From: a virus
Strand: one strand, 5' to 3'
DNA: 23,219 nucleotides
IMG/VR virus record: IMGVR_UViG_3300048549_000787
Span: 1-23,219 of that record
Part shown: positions 6,774 through 14,290 of the stretch, one piece after another
Numbering within the stretch: position 1 is the stretch's first letter
Layout of the letters: every line of letters starts with the position of its first letter
Made by a program: the position numbers and the translations under genes
The notes under the pieces: model-generated
Databases searched by the model: none
Seen by the model: the letters and a program-made list of their open reading frames with translations, nothing else
Told to the model about the DNA's origin: nothing

Positions 6774-7117
6774 TACTCATCAGACTCTGTGATAACCGCA
6801 GAAGAATTTTCTACAGCATCTTTTAATATTTGCTGAAGAACATCACCTGCCCACATTTGCAAGTCTACATCTTCAGAAGTTAAGTTTTCATCTGGAGAAG
6901 ATTCTACAAAGAAATCGAAGTTTAGATAAGCATCTTCATCTCCATCTTCTACATCAGTTCCTTTATCATTTGCTAGACTAATCGTGCCATATTGAATTAC
7001 AGTTTCATTGAATGGACCTTCTAGAAGTCTAACTTGCCAATGTTGATCACCAGCACTTCCGGGAATCAACTGATATGTAACGTTTTCTTTATGCGGAATC
7101 GGCGAGTAAAGACTCAT
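6773..7117 (-). CDS. Acidic hypothetical protein downstream of UvsX
   Basis: 114 aa from ATG 7117, chosen because a very strong purine-rich site (GGAGGGAGGG) ends 6 nt upstream; the longer frame back to 7393 is just the shadow of uvsX. It overlaps the uvsX 3' end by 29 bp. The second half is markedly acidic (DKGTDVEDGDEDAYLNFDF, then many Glu/Asp). Strands such as ENVTYQLIPG and WQVRLLEGPFNETVIQYGTISL suggest a small beta fold. Not recognised; position suggests a recombination or replication accessory role (inference). Confidence 0.75.
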   Translation of the reverse strand: MSLYSPIPHKENVTYQLIPGSAGDQHWQVRLLEGPFNETVIQYGTISLANDKGTDVEDGDEDAYLNFDFFVESSPDENLTSEDVDLQMWAGDVLQQILKDAVENSSAVITESDE

Positions 7118-8135
7118 GATTTTCCCTCCCTCCGATAGCGAATTTTTCCTTGATATAACTCGTGAAATCGGTTTCTTCAAAGATTGGTTCCCAGAAGGAG
7201 GGTTCCAAAGTATCCTTCTCTCGGACTTTTGGGTCGACCAGTTCTCCAGTCTCTCTATCAACACGGCAATACCAACCATTACTAGGCTTAGCAACATAAT
7301 TGCCTGATAAAGCGACGTCGAGTAGACCACTATGAGATTGCACACCGCCATCCCAAGAAACAGAAATAGGAATTTTTGATTTTTCCCTAACATATCTCGA
7401 TTTCTCCACGTTAATTACAAAGTGATAACCTTTGATCTCTGTACCAACTTTATCTTGCTGGCGACCAAGGATCCAAATATTATCAGCAGAGTAATAGATT
7501 CCTGTACCACCCGAAACAACTGCTTTCGGGAATAGTCCGATCTCCATATATGTGTGATTCACCGCGATCATCGGAATATCTTTCATATTCAGATAAGGTG
7601 TACACATACGGAATAAACCCTTCAGTGCTTTTGCTCGCGACATATCAGCAACTGATTTTTCATTGATAGCATCATCTAATTCTTTTTTAGAAGCAAGATT
7701 ACCAACTGAATCAATCATGATGATAACCTTATCACCACGATCAATATTTTCAAGTTGTGAAATGATATCAAATTTAAGTTCTTCTACGTTTGTAATCGGA
7801 GTGTGAAGGACACGAGAAGTGTCAATATCAAACTGCTCAAAATATGATTGAGGTGAACCAAACTCCGAATCATAAAAAAGTAAAACCGCATCCTTATATT
7901 TTTTAAGATAAGCAGACGCCATAATAAGACCGAATGAAGTTTTAAAATGTTTGGATGGACCTGCCAACACAGTAAGTCCTGGCGCCAAACCGCCGTCGAC
8001 AGAACCAGACAAGGCAACGTTAATCATAGGAACGTCAGTTGCTACCATATCTTTTTCTGTAAAAAATTTAGAATCAGAAAGAATAGAAGTTTCCTTCACC
8101 TTACTGTTCTTTTTTAGTTTATCCATAATACTCAT
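7089..8135 (-). CDS. uvsX: RecA-like recombinase UvsX
   Basis: Strand-exchange recombinase of T4-like phages, used for recombination-dependent replication and repair. 348 aa. Walker A GPSKHFKT (59-66) closely resembles T4 UvsX GPSKSFKS. Walker B is KVIIMIDSVG. Downstream, AVNHTY and SGGTGIYYSADNIWILGR match the RecA-core L1/L2 region. The C-terminal tail is acidic. ATG 8135 overlaps the epimerase stop (ATGA), with GGGAGA about 6 nt upstream inside the previous gene. Confidence 0.93.
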   Translation of the reverse strand: MSIMDKLKKNSKVKETSILSDSKFFTEKDMVATDVPMINVALSGSVDGGLAPGLTVLAGPSKHFKTSFGLIMASAYLKKYKDAVLLFYDSEFGSPQSYFEQFDIDTSRVLHTPITNVEELKFDIISQLENIDRGDKVIIMIDSVGNLASKKELDDAINEKSVADMSRAKALKGLFRMCTPYLNMKDIPMIAVNHTYMEIGLFPKAVVSGGTGIYYSADNIWILGRQQDKVGTEIKGYHFVINVEKSRYVREKSKIPISVSWDGGVQSHSGLLDVALSGNYVAKPSNGWYCRVDRETGELVDPKVREKDTLEPSFWEPIFEETDFTSYIKEKFAIGGRENHESLLADSA

Positions 8136-8887
8136 GGGTATCTCCCTTCAATATAATCTCTAACGTCAACTGTTGGTTCCCAACCGAGTTCTTTTAAATA
8201 TGTGTTATCTGCAGTATTATCTTGTGCCTCACACTCATATCCTTCAAAAACTTCGATGGCTGGATATTTTAATCGGGCAAGATCTAAAACAACGTTATTA
8301 GTTCCTGTTCCAATATCATACGCATCTCTGAGAGGAACTCCAGGGAATAGATGTGGGGATAACATTTTAAGCATGATAAGTTCTATCGCTTTGATAACAT
8401 CATCCACATGAATGAAATCGCGCAAATGCTGAGTGGCATACTTTAATTCACCTCTCATCAATTTACCGACAAACATAGTATCTCTCGCCCCATCACCATA
8501 GACAGTTGTAAATCGTAAACCAACTTGTCCAGGAAAAGCAGTTTCTTCATTCACTTTTTTACTAATCCCATATGGAGATTTATGCCAAGCATGAATACAA
8601 GATGATGAGGCATACATCAAAGGAATACGCAAATGATGACAAGTCATTTGAATGTTTGTAGTTGGGGTGACATTGTTATGCCAATATTCATCTGGATGTT
8701 CAATACTCCTACGAACATCAGCATCTGCCGCGAGATGGATAACGAAATCAACATTATCTAATGTAAAGTCGTGAATGTTTTTTCCGATTTTTCTATCCCA
8801 CGGTATGATGTGATGTCCGTTTAGTTCTAGGAAATTTTTCAAGTGGTAACCGATAAACCCACTTGATCCTGTAATTACAATATTCAT
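8132..8887 (-). CDS. NAD(P)-dependent sugar epimerase/dehydratase (extended SDR)
   Basis: An extended short-chain dehydrogenase/reductase acting on nucleotide sugars. The N-terminal Rossmann motif is ITGSSGFIGYH (G-x-x-G-x-x-G). HLAADADVRRS follows, then ASSSCIH and catalytic Y-G-I-S-K (Y-x3-K), then LRFTTVYGDGARDTMF and RDFIHVDDV typical of sugar epimerases. About 251 aa is slightly short. ATG 8887 is chosen because an AGG site precedes it and the longer frame to 8905 needs a TTG without a site. It lies next to the cytidylyltransferase/TAGT genes, so it may provide a sugar for DNA or surface decoration (inference). Its own promoter is directly upstream. Confidence 0.85.
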   Translation of the reverse strand: MNIVITGSSGFIGYHLKNFLELNGHHIIPWDRKIGKNIHDFTLDNVDFVIHLAADADVRRSIEHPDEYWHNNVTPTTNIQMTCHHLRIPLMYASSSCIHAWHKSPYGISKKVNEETAFPGQVGLRFTTVYGDGARDTMFVGKLMRGELKYATQHLRDFIHVDDVIKAIELIMLKMLSPHLFPGVPLRDAYDIGTGTNNVVLDLARLKYPAIEVFEGYECEAQDNTADNTYLKELGWEPTVDVRDYIEGRYP

Positions 8888-8917
8888 ATTACCTATTTCT
8901 TTCAATCATAAAGAACT

Positions 8918-8946
8918 ATTATACTATAATATTCACACAAAGTAAA
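8918..8946 (-). promoter_or_regulatory. Sigma70-like promoter for the epimerase-uvsX unit
   Basis: TTTACT (8946-8941), 17-nt spacer, TATAAT (8923-8918). The -35 differs by one base from the common form in this window. Initiation near 8911 gives a ~25-nt leader before ATG 8887, supporting that start. Confidence 0.72.
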
Positions 8947-8949
8947 TAC

Positions 8950-9153
8950 CTATTTCTTCAAATCATAGATCTTTTGTTCTTCTGGACTTGTAGCATATGT
9001 TTGATATGCCATGTCTGTCTCAAGTTGTTTTATCCTGTTTTTCAATTCTTCAATTTCTTTGGTCAATCGCATATTATTGTATTCCACATTTTCACCAACG
9101 ATTTTACGTTCTAAATCATACTGTTCTTTAATCCAATCTTGAATTTGAGACAT
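8950..9153 (-). CDS. Small coiled-coil protein
   Basis: A 67-aa, highly charged helical protein. Residues 15-50 have Leu/Ile/Met heptads (RLTKEIEELKNRIKQLETD), a probable coiled coil. ATG 9153 overlaps the stop of the cytidylyltransferase (TAATG). It is the last gene before the next promoter. Function unknown; it could be a dimerising adaptor, but nothing in the sequence shows a partner. Confidence 0.65.
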   Translation of the reverse strand: MSQIQDWIKEQYDLERKIVGENVEYNNMRLTKEIEELKNRIKQLETDMAYQTYATSPEEQKIYDLKK

Positions 9154-9569
9154 TACGTTCTCCCTGATTCTGACACACGTTTTCTTAAATCACTTGACGA
9201 AAACCTGTGTTCTCTTTTGTTGAAATGTAAATCGATATCCAATCGTCTACAAATATCTCTCCCAGTAAATTCTTTATCACGATATTCATCACCAAGAATT
9301 CTAATATCAATATGATACATTTGTAAAATATCTTCTAAATCTAATTCTGTAGAGTATGGGATAATCTCGTCCACATAACTCACAGCTTTCAACTGAGTGT
9401 AACGTTCTACAATCGTTTGAACTGGTGCATTTTTTTCTGGACGGTCTACACTTGGGTCGACTTGTAATCCACAAATTAAATAATCACAATGTTCTTTTGC
9501 TTCACGTAACATTTGTACATGACCTGCATGTAATAGGTCAAATGTGCTACAAGTAAATCCTATTTTCAT
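9153..9569 (-). CDS. Cytidylyltransferase-family nucleotidyltransferase (TagD-like)
   Basis: A 138-aa member of the HxGH nucleotidyltransferase superfamily, which transfers CMP or AMP onto phosphorylated alcohols or sugars. The N-terminal TFDLLHAGHVQML carries the H-x-G-H motif (HAGH). RYTQLKAVSYVDEIIPY and ILGDEYRDKEFTG match the glycerol-3-phosphate cytidylyltransferase pattern, and FSSSDLRKRV corresponds to the family's C-terminal S-S/T-x-x-R/K motif. Length is typical. It sits 7 nt after an oxygenase gene in the TET/TAGT unit, so it may activate a building block for a DNA or envelope modification; the substrate cannot be read from sequence. Confidence 0.87.
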   Translation of the reverse strand: MKIGFTCSTFDLLHAGHVQMLREAKEHCDYLICGLQVDPSVDRPEKNAPVQTIVERYTQLKAVSYVDEIIPYSTELDLEDILQMYHIDIRILGDEYRDKEFTGRDICRRLDIDLHFNKREHRFSSSDLRKRVSESGRT

Positions 9570-9576
9570 TTTATTC

Positions 9577-10164
9577 TCATGTATAATTAAATGCTATGGA
9601 GATCCTAGAATCATCTTCATCTTCAGTGATGTTAGCATCTACTCTATGTTTTAACCATGGTGGGAATAATATCAATTGCTTTTCTTGTGGTGTCCAAGAA
9701 AATGTTGACCAAGAGTCTGGTGATTTATTGTTACCAGCATATTGTTCCCAAACGAACTGGCAACCATCGTTTCTGCAAAAAACAATATTACCACTATTCT
9801 CAGGAACTTTTAAATAAAACGTTCCTGATACGATTGATCCTGGATGATCGTGTTCGATATTGTAAGAATGCTTTCTGTTTACATTTATCCAAAACTGAGC
9901 GATCTCTGGAAGTTTTGGTATACCAATAAATTTATAATAATCTAAAACATGCATATCAATTTCATCGATGATAGGTTTGAACATTTTAGGAAACATTCCT
10001 TGTGTGTATCCTAATGATTGCCAACCCAATCTATTTGAAACTTGTCTTCCAGAACCACTTTCTTCTTCGTTGTGGATAAAATCTACAAGTTCATCTTTAT
10101 CATATTCACAACTTAGTTTGCCATGAATTATACTAGTAATAAAGATATTTTCTTTTTTCATCAT
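9577..10164 (-). CDS. 2-oxoglutarate/Fe(II)-dependent oxygenase
   Basis: A 195-aa TIGR02466-like 2OG-Fe(II) oxygenase. Metal-site candidates are His105/Asp106/His107 (EHDHPGSIVSG) and His173 (LFPPWLKHRV), with Arg187 in SRISIAFN as the likely 2-oxoglutarate contact. SGTFYLKVPENSGNIVF forms the core strands. It starts inside the TAGT stop (ATGATG overlap), so it is tightly coupled to the glycosyltransferase, a hint that it acts in the same pathway, for example further oxidising a modified base or sugar (inference). It is distinct in sequence from the oxygenase at 6201. Confidence 0.8.
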   Translation of the reverse strand: MMKKENIFITSIIHGKLSCEYDKDELVDFIHNEEESGSGRQVSNRLGWQSLGYTQGMFPKMFKPIIDEIDMHVLDYYKFIGIPKLPEIAQFWINVNRKHSYNIEHDHPGSIVSGTFYLKVPENSGNIVFCRNDGCQFVWEQYAGNNKSPDSWSTFSWTPQEKQLILFPPWLKHRVDANITEDEDDSRISIAFNYT

Positions 10165-10961
10165 GCAAAGAACTCTTCTAATGTACTTTCAACTTTTTTA
10201 TATTTACCATTAGATCTATCCTTGAGTCTCAATTCAGCATGACCTGTGGTTTCTCTAATGTATTTAGAACATAAGTCAGGATATCTACGAACTAATTCAT
10301 CTGCAGATTTATCGATCCTCTCTACAGTCCTTTCAACTTGCATACCCCCATCCTCTGTGTAGTATTTAGAAATGACTGTAATATTATCTAGTCTACAAAC
10401 AGATCCGTCTTTTACATAATGCTGTAAAGTTCTTTCGAAATCTTCTTTATCATCAAGTTGAACATATAGATCCGGATCATGACTGTTGATATTACCCCAA
10501 CAAGAACCGATGCAATAATACAACCCAACCTTTGCTTCGTAGTTCATAAAGAAAGCATTTGATGCCGCATACACGCCACACAGACTGTTGTTATTTTCTT
10601 CCATAAGTTTTTTCATTGGAAGAAATACTTCAGACATGACGTCGTCGACATCAATCATTTTCTTTTCGTTGTTAGGATCTTTCTTTTTAAAAGAAGATAA
10701 GTCATCGTCAAGGTTTACTACGAAGTCGCCATCATCAAAGTAATCTCTGATAAAGTTTCGGATAGCACCCATACCGACTACACCAACAACGATGTAGGAG
10801 TATGGGGAATCCTTGAGTGCCTCTGCGTATGCTACTCGTTCTTCTTCATTAGCGACAAAGATAATAACGTTTTCTGATGGCACATTATATCGTTCCAATA
10901 ATGCAGCAGTCTTATCTCTTAATGTATTTGCCCTTTTGTAAGAAGGGATCGCGATCTTCAT
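10161..10961 (-). CDS. TET-associated-type glycosyltransferase (GT-A fold), DNA-base modifying candidate
   Basis: A 266-aa GT-A-like glycosyltransferase. The N-terminus MKIAIPSYKRANTLRDKT and NVIIFVANEEER match TET-associated glycosyltransferases (TAGT) of phages. G-A-I-R-N-F-I (66-71) is followed by the metal-binding D-D-D at 85-87 (VVNLDDDLSSF), and 'DDKEDFERTLQHY' supplies a downstream acidic E-D-x-x-R element. Family knowledge: TAGTs glycosylate 5-hydroxymethylcytosine made by a linked TET enzyme. The gene lies 14 bp after the TET-like gene. The protein ends in STLEEFFA, similar to the tail of the phage DNA polymerase, a candidate sliding-clamp-binding motif. The sugar donor is unknown. 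Confidence 0.82.
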   Translation of the reverse strand: MKIAIPSYKRANTLRDKTAALLERYNVPSENVIIFVANEEERVAYAEALKDSPYSYIVVGVVGMGAIRNFIRDYFDDGDFVVNLDDDLSSFKKKDPNNEKKMIDVDDVMSEVFLPMKKLMEENNNSLCGVYAASNAFFMNYEAKVGLYYCIGSCWGNINSHDPDLYVQLDDKEDFERTLQHYVKDGSVCRLDNITVISKYYTEDGGMQVERTVERIDKSADELVRRYPDLCSKYIRETTGHAELRLKDRSNGKYKKVESTLEEFFA

Positions 10962-10975
10962 AATGTTACCTCATA

Positions 10976-12331
10976 TTAAAAAAATGCTTCGAGTGAAGAT
11001 TCTTCCTTTTTGTTTCTGGTTACCAAACCATCTTCATCAGTCAAACCTTTAGATTCGAGATATGATAACCACTCATCTTCTGCCCACATACCTTCAGACA
11101 CACCATTCCAACGGTCGCGCCATAGTTTGTGGTCTTTGTTACGTGATCTCTCAGTTACATATTCACGTCTGGCATCCTCATACTCTTTTGACTTGAGTTC
11201 TTGCATACCATCGCGCATGTATGACACCATAGAGATACGTTCCATATCTTCAATATCTAGTCCTGCTGGTGGAATCATTTCTGTATTACCATGAATGATA
11301 CCAGCGTTATCTACAAGCAATGCATCACCAGGACGTAGATTTACAGCAATCCGATATTCGGGCAGTACAAACAAACCACCTTCCCATCCGATATCACCTT
11401 TAGTGACTGTAGACAAGTTAGAAAACCCAGGAGTATAGTTTGCTCCATCACGATGCGCAGTTGTGCGATAATTTTTGTTTACAGTAATGGTTGAAAATGC
11501 TGTATCCTCGGCAACGATAAACCGTTTATCAATGGACTTGGCAACCTTTTTCTGACGACCGTATCGTTCAGGAACGAGTTCAGCAAACAATGAGTTTAGT
11601 TTACGCATATATGGATAGCACAGTTTAAACTTATCCATATTCAATTCGGTATAGTTGGTTGCTCTACCATATGGAATACGAGGATACCGATCATAGAAAC
11701 CTGCGATACCGGAGTGAATCGCCGCAGTATATGCAGTGTCAGTGATAAATGCTTTGATCTCTTTTACCTTTTCGACAGTAAGTTGATTATTCTTTACCAA
11801 GTCGATAAAGAAGTTTTCATAAACATATCCTGCCTGATCAATCTTACCTCTATGCCAGAGAACTCCACGTTTATCCCAGTGAAAACTGAGTGAACCGTGT
11901 TTAGCGACATACTCATCCATAATATCTTGCGGTGTTTTACCAGTCAAATCGCCATTCAATACAAGGTTCATGATATCGTGTTGCCATGGATAAACCCAGT
12001 CACGATTACCTTGTTTCGCATCGCCGATAGTACCAGTAGAAGTTCCTCTGTTATTTGACAGAGTTGCTGCACCTAGCAGACCCTCGTATGCTCCATCCAT
12101 TTCTTCTTTCGTAAATACATTTTTACGAAACCTGAAACCAAGATTAGATTCATTATTAAATGCACCGTCAATAGTTGCTACTGGTGGGGCATAGAAATCC
12201 ATATCCTCATCTACAACTAAATCGTAATGCTCATCTGTCATAAAATCATTGAGCAGATATTCGCAATCAAATTTATGTTTCGCTGTCAATGTGCGAATAC
12301 CATTAACAACTTCCTCTGTAAAATTGCTCAT
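10976..12331 (-). CDS. TET/JBP-like 2OG-Fe(II) dioxygenase (5-methylpyrimidine hydroxylase candidate)
   Basis: A 451-aa protein whose C-terminal half has the TET/JBP dioxygenase pattern. The Fe ligands are H293-R-D295, followed by GGLFVLPEYRIAVNLRPGD, then H347 in IIHGN, with R365 (ERISMVSY) as 2-oxoglutarate ligand. The 'GG-x-L/F-x-x-P-E/D-Y-x-x-A-V-x-x-R-x-G-D' line is especially like JBP1 and phage TETs. TETs oxidise 5-methylcytosine (or thymine in JBPs) in DNA to the 5-hydroxymethyl base. Residues 1-250 are a helical region of unknown role. The C-terminus SSLEAFF resembles the polymerase tail. GGAGG 5 nt before ATG 12331 and a consensus promoter make it first in its unit. No cytosine-C5 methyltransferase is in this window. 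Confidence 0.82.
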   Translation of the reverse strand: MSNFTEEVVNGIRTLTAKHKFDCEYLLNDFMTDEHYDLVVDEDMDFYAPPVATIDGAFNNESNLGFRFRKNVFTKEEMDGAYEGLLGAATLSNNRGTSTGTIGDAKQGNRDWVYPWQHDIMNLVLNGDLTGKTPQDIMDEYVAKHGSLSFHWDKRGVLWHRGKIDQAGYVYENFFIDLVKNNQLTVEKVKEIKAFITDTAYTAAIHSGIAGFYDRYPRIPYGRATNYTELNMDKFKLCYPYMRKLNSLFAELVPERYGRQKKVAKSIDKRFIVAEDTAFSTITVNKNYRTTAHRDGANYTPGFSNLSTVTKGDIGWEGGLFVLPEYRIAVNLRPGDALLVDNAGIIHGNTEMIPPAGLDIEDMERISMVSYMRDGMQELKSKEYEDARREYVTERSRNKDHKLWRDRWNGVSEGMWAEDEWLSYLESKGLTDEDGLVTRNKKEESSLEAFF

Positions 12332-12354
12332 GCAATCCTCCTTATCATTGGTAT

Positions 12355-12383
12355 ATTATACCTCAAATCTGTATTTATGTAAA
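12355..12383 (-). promoter_or_regulatory. Sigma70-like promoter for the TET/TAGT unit
   Basis: TTTACA (12383-12378), 17-nt spacer, TATAAT (12360-12355), 24 bp before the TET ATG. The four bases before the -10 are GAGG, as in the gp41 promoter. Confidence 0.8.
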
Positions 12384-12411
12384 GAGAAATTTCTACCTCC
12401 CTAGAGAGGGT

Positions 12412-12426
12412 GAGGCATTATGCCTC
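12412..12426 (-). other. Hairpin at the stop codon of the GIY-YIG-like gene
   Basis: GAGGCA-TAA-TGCCTC forms a 6-bp stem with the TAA stop codon in its loop. It is followed on the minus strand by a second GC-rich inverted repeat (CCTCTC-TAG-GGAGG with a bulge, about 12408-12393). There is no T-run, so it is not a textbook intrinsic terminator. It lies exactly between two units and may weaken read-through or protect the mRNA 3' end. Confidence 0.45.
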
Positions 12427-12978
12427 ATCCCAGTTTTGGATTGCTTCACGCTGAACAATCTCAAAGTAGATGTCAGTCATGTCGCTCTTCATCGCAATCA
12501 TTTCTGCAGAAGTCAGACGCTTCATGTCATCAAGGATGCGTGTGTAACGACCATCGTTTCCTGCAGAAGCTTCCTTCCACTTGAACTTCTTACCAAACAT
12601 TTTGGCAGTGGTCGCGTGAACTTCAGACTCAAGAGACTTGTGATCTCTTGTGTTCTGATCTGTGTAACAGTAGCGAATCAAGACTTCATCCTTGCTCAAT
12701 CCGTTCTCACGAATGTACACAGAAGCACCGTGTGAACCACGTGGTTGACGGATCGTGTAAGTTCTAGCATGGATTGAACCAGACTCACCTGTGTAGCAGA
12801 TGTCTTCGTGAATCAGATTGTCACCAATCTTCTCAACATCAGATGCGAGAGCAACTTGGTAAATGCCAGCACTAGTGTGCTTCGCATCAAGTTCTGTCTG
12901 AAGGGCATCACTTGCAGGAATCTCGGAGACTTTTCTCCAACCTGAAACTTCTACGATTCTTGAGTCATTAGTTTTCAT
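12418..12978 (-). CDS. GIY-YIG-like nuclease domain protein
   Basis: 186 aa. A GIY at 38-40 and YTG at 62-64, followed by S-G-S-I-H-A-R72, fit the G-I-Y...Y-I/T-G...R pattern of GIY-YIG endonucleases. Glu118 in the later helix (SLESEVHATTAKMFG) is a candidate metal ligand. The spacing between GIY and YTG (21 residues) is longer than the usual ~10, so the loop is expanded. There is no DNA-binding finger of homing endonucleases, so it may be a free-standing repair, restriction or host-DNA-degradation nuclease. GAGGAG upstream of the ATG supports the start. Assignment by motif only. Confidence 0.6.
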   Translation of the reverse strand: MKTNDSRIVEVSGWRKVSEIPASDALQTELDAKHTSAGIYQVALASDVEKIGDNLIHEDICYTGESGSIHARTYTIRQPRGSHGASVYIRENGLSKDEVLIRYCYTDQNTRDHKSLESEVHATTAKMFGKKFKWKEASAGNDGRYTRILDDMKRLTSAEMIAMKSDMTDIYFEIVQREAIQNWDEA

Positions 12979-12998
12979 TGCTTTTTCTCCTCTTTCAA

Positions 12999-13271
12999 TT
13001 AAACTAAATCTGCAGCAACGTTTTCTGCATAAAATAAAACGTCATCCCACATATCTTGAGCGGCATCGTTATGATCGAATCCATACTCTGTAGCGAAATC
13101 CATACTTGAAGAACCCATTACAGTATCTGCAAGACCTTTCTCAAATACGAACTCACCAAGTTCTCCAATGTCACGCGACCATAATACATCGTTTTCGCTG
13201 TGAAGTGTAAGACCACCGTTATCGGCACCGATATAGTTAACACCTGAAGATTTTTTAGTAATGACAGACAT
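12999..13271 (-). CDS. Small acidic hypothetical protein
   Basis: A 90-aa acidic, soluble protein. The C-terminal ~35 residues (DFATEYGFDHNDAAQDMWDDVL and on) look like an acidic helix. The N-terminal part looks like a short beta structure. No Cys, membrane segment or family match is visible. GAGGAG lies 9 nt before ATG 13271. It is first in a two-gene unit with the GIY-YIG-like gene 20 bp downstream. Confidence 0.65.
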   Translation of the reverse strand: MSVITKKSSGVNYIGADNGGLTLHSENDVLWSRDIGELGEFVFEKGLADTVMGSSSMDFATEYGFDHNDAAQDMWDDVLFYAENVAADLV

Positions 13272-13304
13272 GATAATGAACTCCTCTTTTCATTTTATAC
13301 ATAT

Positions 13305-13333
13305 ATTCTATCATATAAATTCGGAAATAGCAA
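13305..13333 (-). promoter_or_regulatory. Sigma70-like promoter for the 90-aa/GIY-YIG unit
   Basis: TTGCTA (13333-13328), 17-nt spacer, TAGAAT (13310-13305) with TGA just before the -10. It is more divergent in sequence than the others but keeps the exact spacing and the TGA, and lies in the only gap of this region. Confidence 0.6.
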
Positions 13334-13363
13334 GCTCTTTTTTTAAATTATTTGTATTTTTTT

Positions 13364-14290
13364 CTAATTATTTTTATACACATATTCAAGTGCTCGATCC
13401 GCTTCTTTATCTAGCGGACGGTTTGCATACCAATTACCAGTCTCCATATCCAGTTCTCTACACATTTTAGATATTTCATTAGCAGTAATAGGATATTTCT
13501 GTTTGATTGCATTGCCAGCAACTGCAACCATTATTTGGTACATTTTATGGTACCATCCGGTATTTGTGATGAGTCTGTACTCTGCCTCAAGTTTTCGTGG
13601 AAAGAAGGGACAATCGCGATAGGACGACCACACCACATCAGTGTTGTCCAACTGTCCCTTTCTGTGTTCAATAATTTGTTGTTGTAATTCTGTTGGGAGT
13701 CGTTCAAAGAAAGAGTTGCCTTTTGATTTTTCTGCATAGGGATGTTTACTCATAAGATCATTAGGATTAACTGCGTCGCCATCATGACTGAAAATAAAGT
13801 TGTGAGCACCAGAATATTTCGCAGGGATATAGTACATGCGTGATAAGTCTTTAGTTTGAGCGTCACCGAGTTCTCCGAGTTCGGTGTTAAGAGCATGCCA
13901 GAAATGTCTGATTCGGTCACTTCTAATTCGTTCTCGCACAGGGAACACCAATCGGAACTTAGGCGAATCCAATGTACTGCTAGCAGTGCTGTAACAAACG
14001 AAGCGATAGTTAAAAAACCGATTAGATAAATCATTTTGTAAATCCTCTTTAGATTCATATTCGTCAACATCAACGCAGCACCAACCACCCCAATCCACAA
14101 CGTTATCATTCGCTCTTGTAGTATTAGGAGTGTATGTTGCTGGTGATATCAAGACTGCATCTTTCTTAGATCCCTTTGGTTCTTCAGAAAGTTTATACAA
14201 AAATTTCTCAAACGCATCGAAATCATCGAGATCCATGCGCTTATCAGTTTTGTTATCAAATATGTTTTTGAATACAGTAAGTGATATCAT
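13364..14290 (-). CDS. AEP (archaeo-eukaryotic primase)-like protein
   Basis: 308 aa. CVDVDEY (Asp74, Asp76) resembles the metal-binding D-x-D of AEP/prim-pol catalytic cores. YSTASSTLDSPKFRLVFPVRERI resembles the next motif ('ySThS...fRlvfPl'), with Ala103 where an S-x-H histidine is expected. LGDAQTKDLSRMYYIPAKY fits the third motif. The C-terminal part (about 200-305) may be a PriCT-like helical domain. It could prime replication in place of a T4 gp61-type primase, none of which is visible here, or could be an inactive relative. The ATG overlaps the methyltransferase stop (ATGA), so the two are coupled. Confidence 0.58.
   Translation of the reverse strand: MISLTVFKNIFDNKTDKRMDLDDFDAFEKFLYKLSEEPKGSKKDAVLISPATYTPNTTRANDNVVDWGGWCCVDVDEYESKEDLQNDLSNRFFNYRFVCYSTASSTLDSPKFRLVFPVRERIRSDRIRHFWHALNTELGELGDAQTKDLSRMYYIPAKYSGAHNFIFSHDGDAVNPNDLMSKHPYAEKSKGNSFFERLPTELQQQIIEHRKGQLDNTDVVWSSYRDCPFFPRKLEAEYRLITNTGWYHKMYQIMVAVAGNAIKQKYPITANEISKMCRELDMETGNWYANRPLDKEADRALEYVYKNN

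Noticed and set aside
7118-7393. N-terminal extension (with apparent membrane helices) of the 114-aa protein downstream of UvsX
   Set aside because: The extension is entirely the shifted-frame shadow of uvsX; a very strong ribosome-binding site marks ATG 7117 as the start.
13750-14109. 119-codon shifted-frame ORF with hydrophobic segments inside the AEP-like gene
   Set aside because: Same-strand shadow of a longer gene with motif support and proper coupling to its upstream neighbour.
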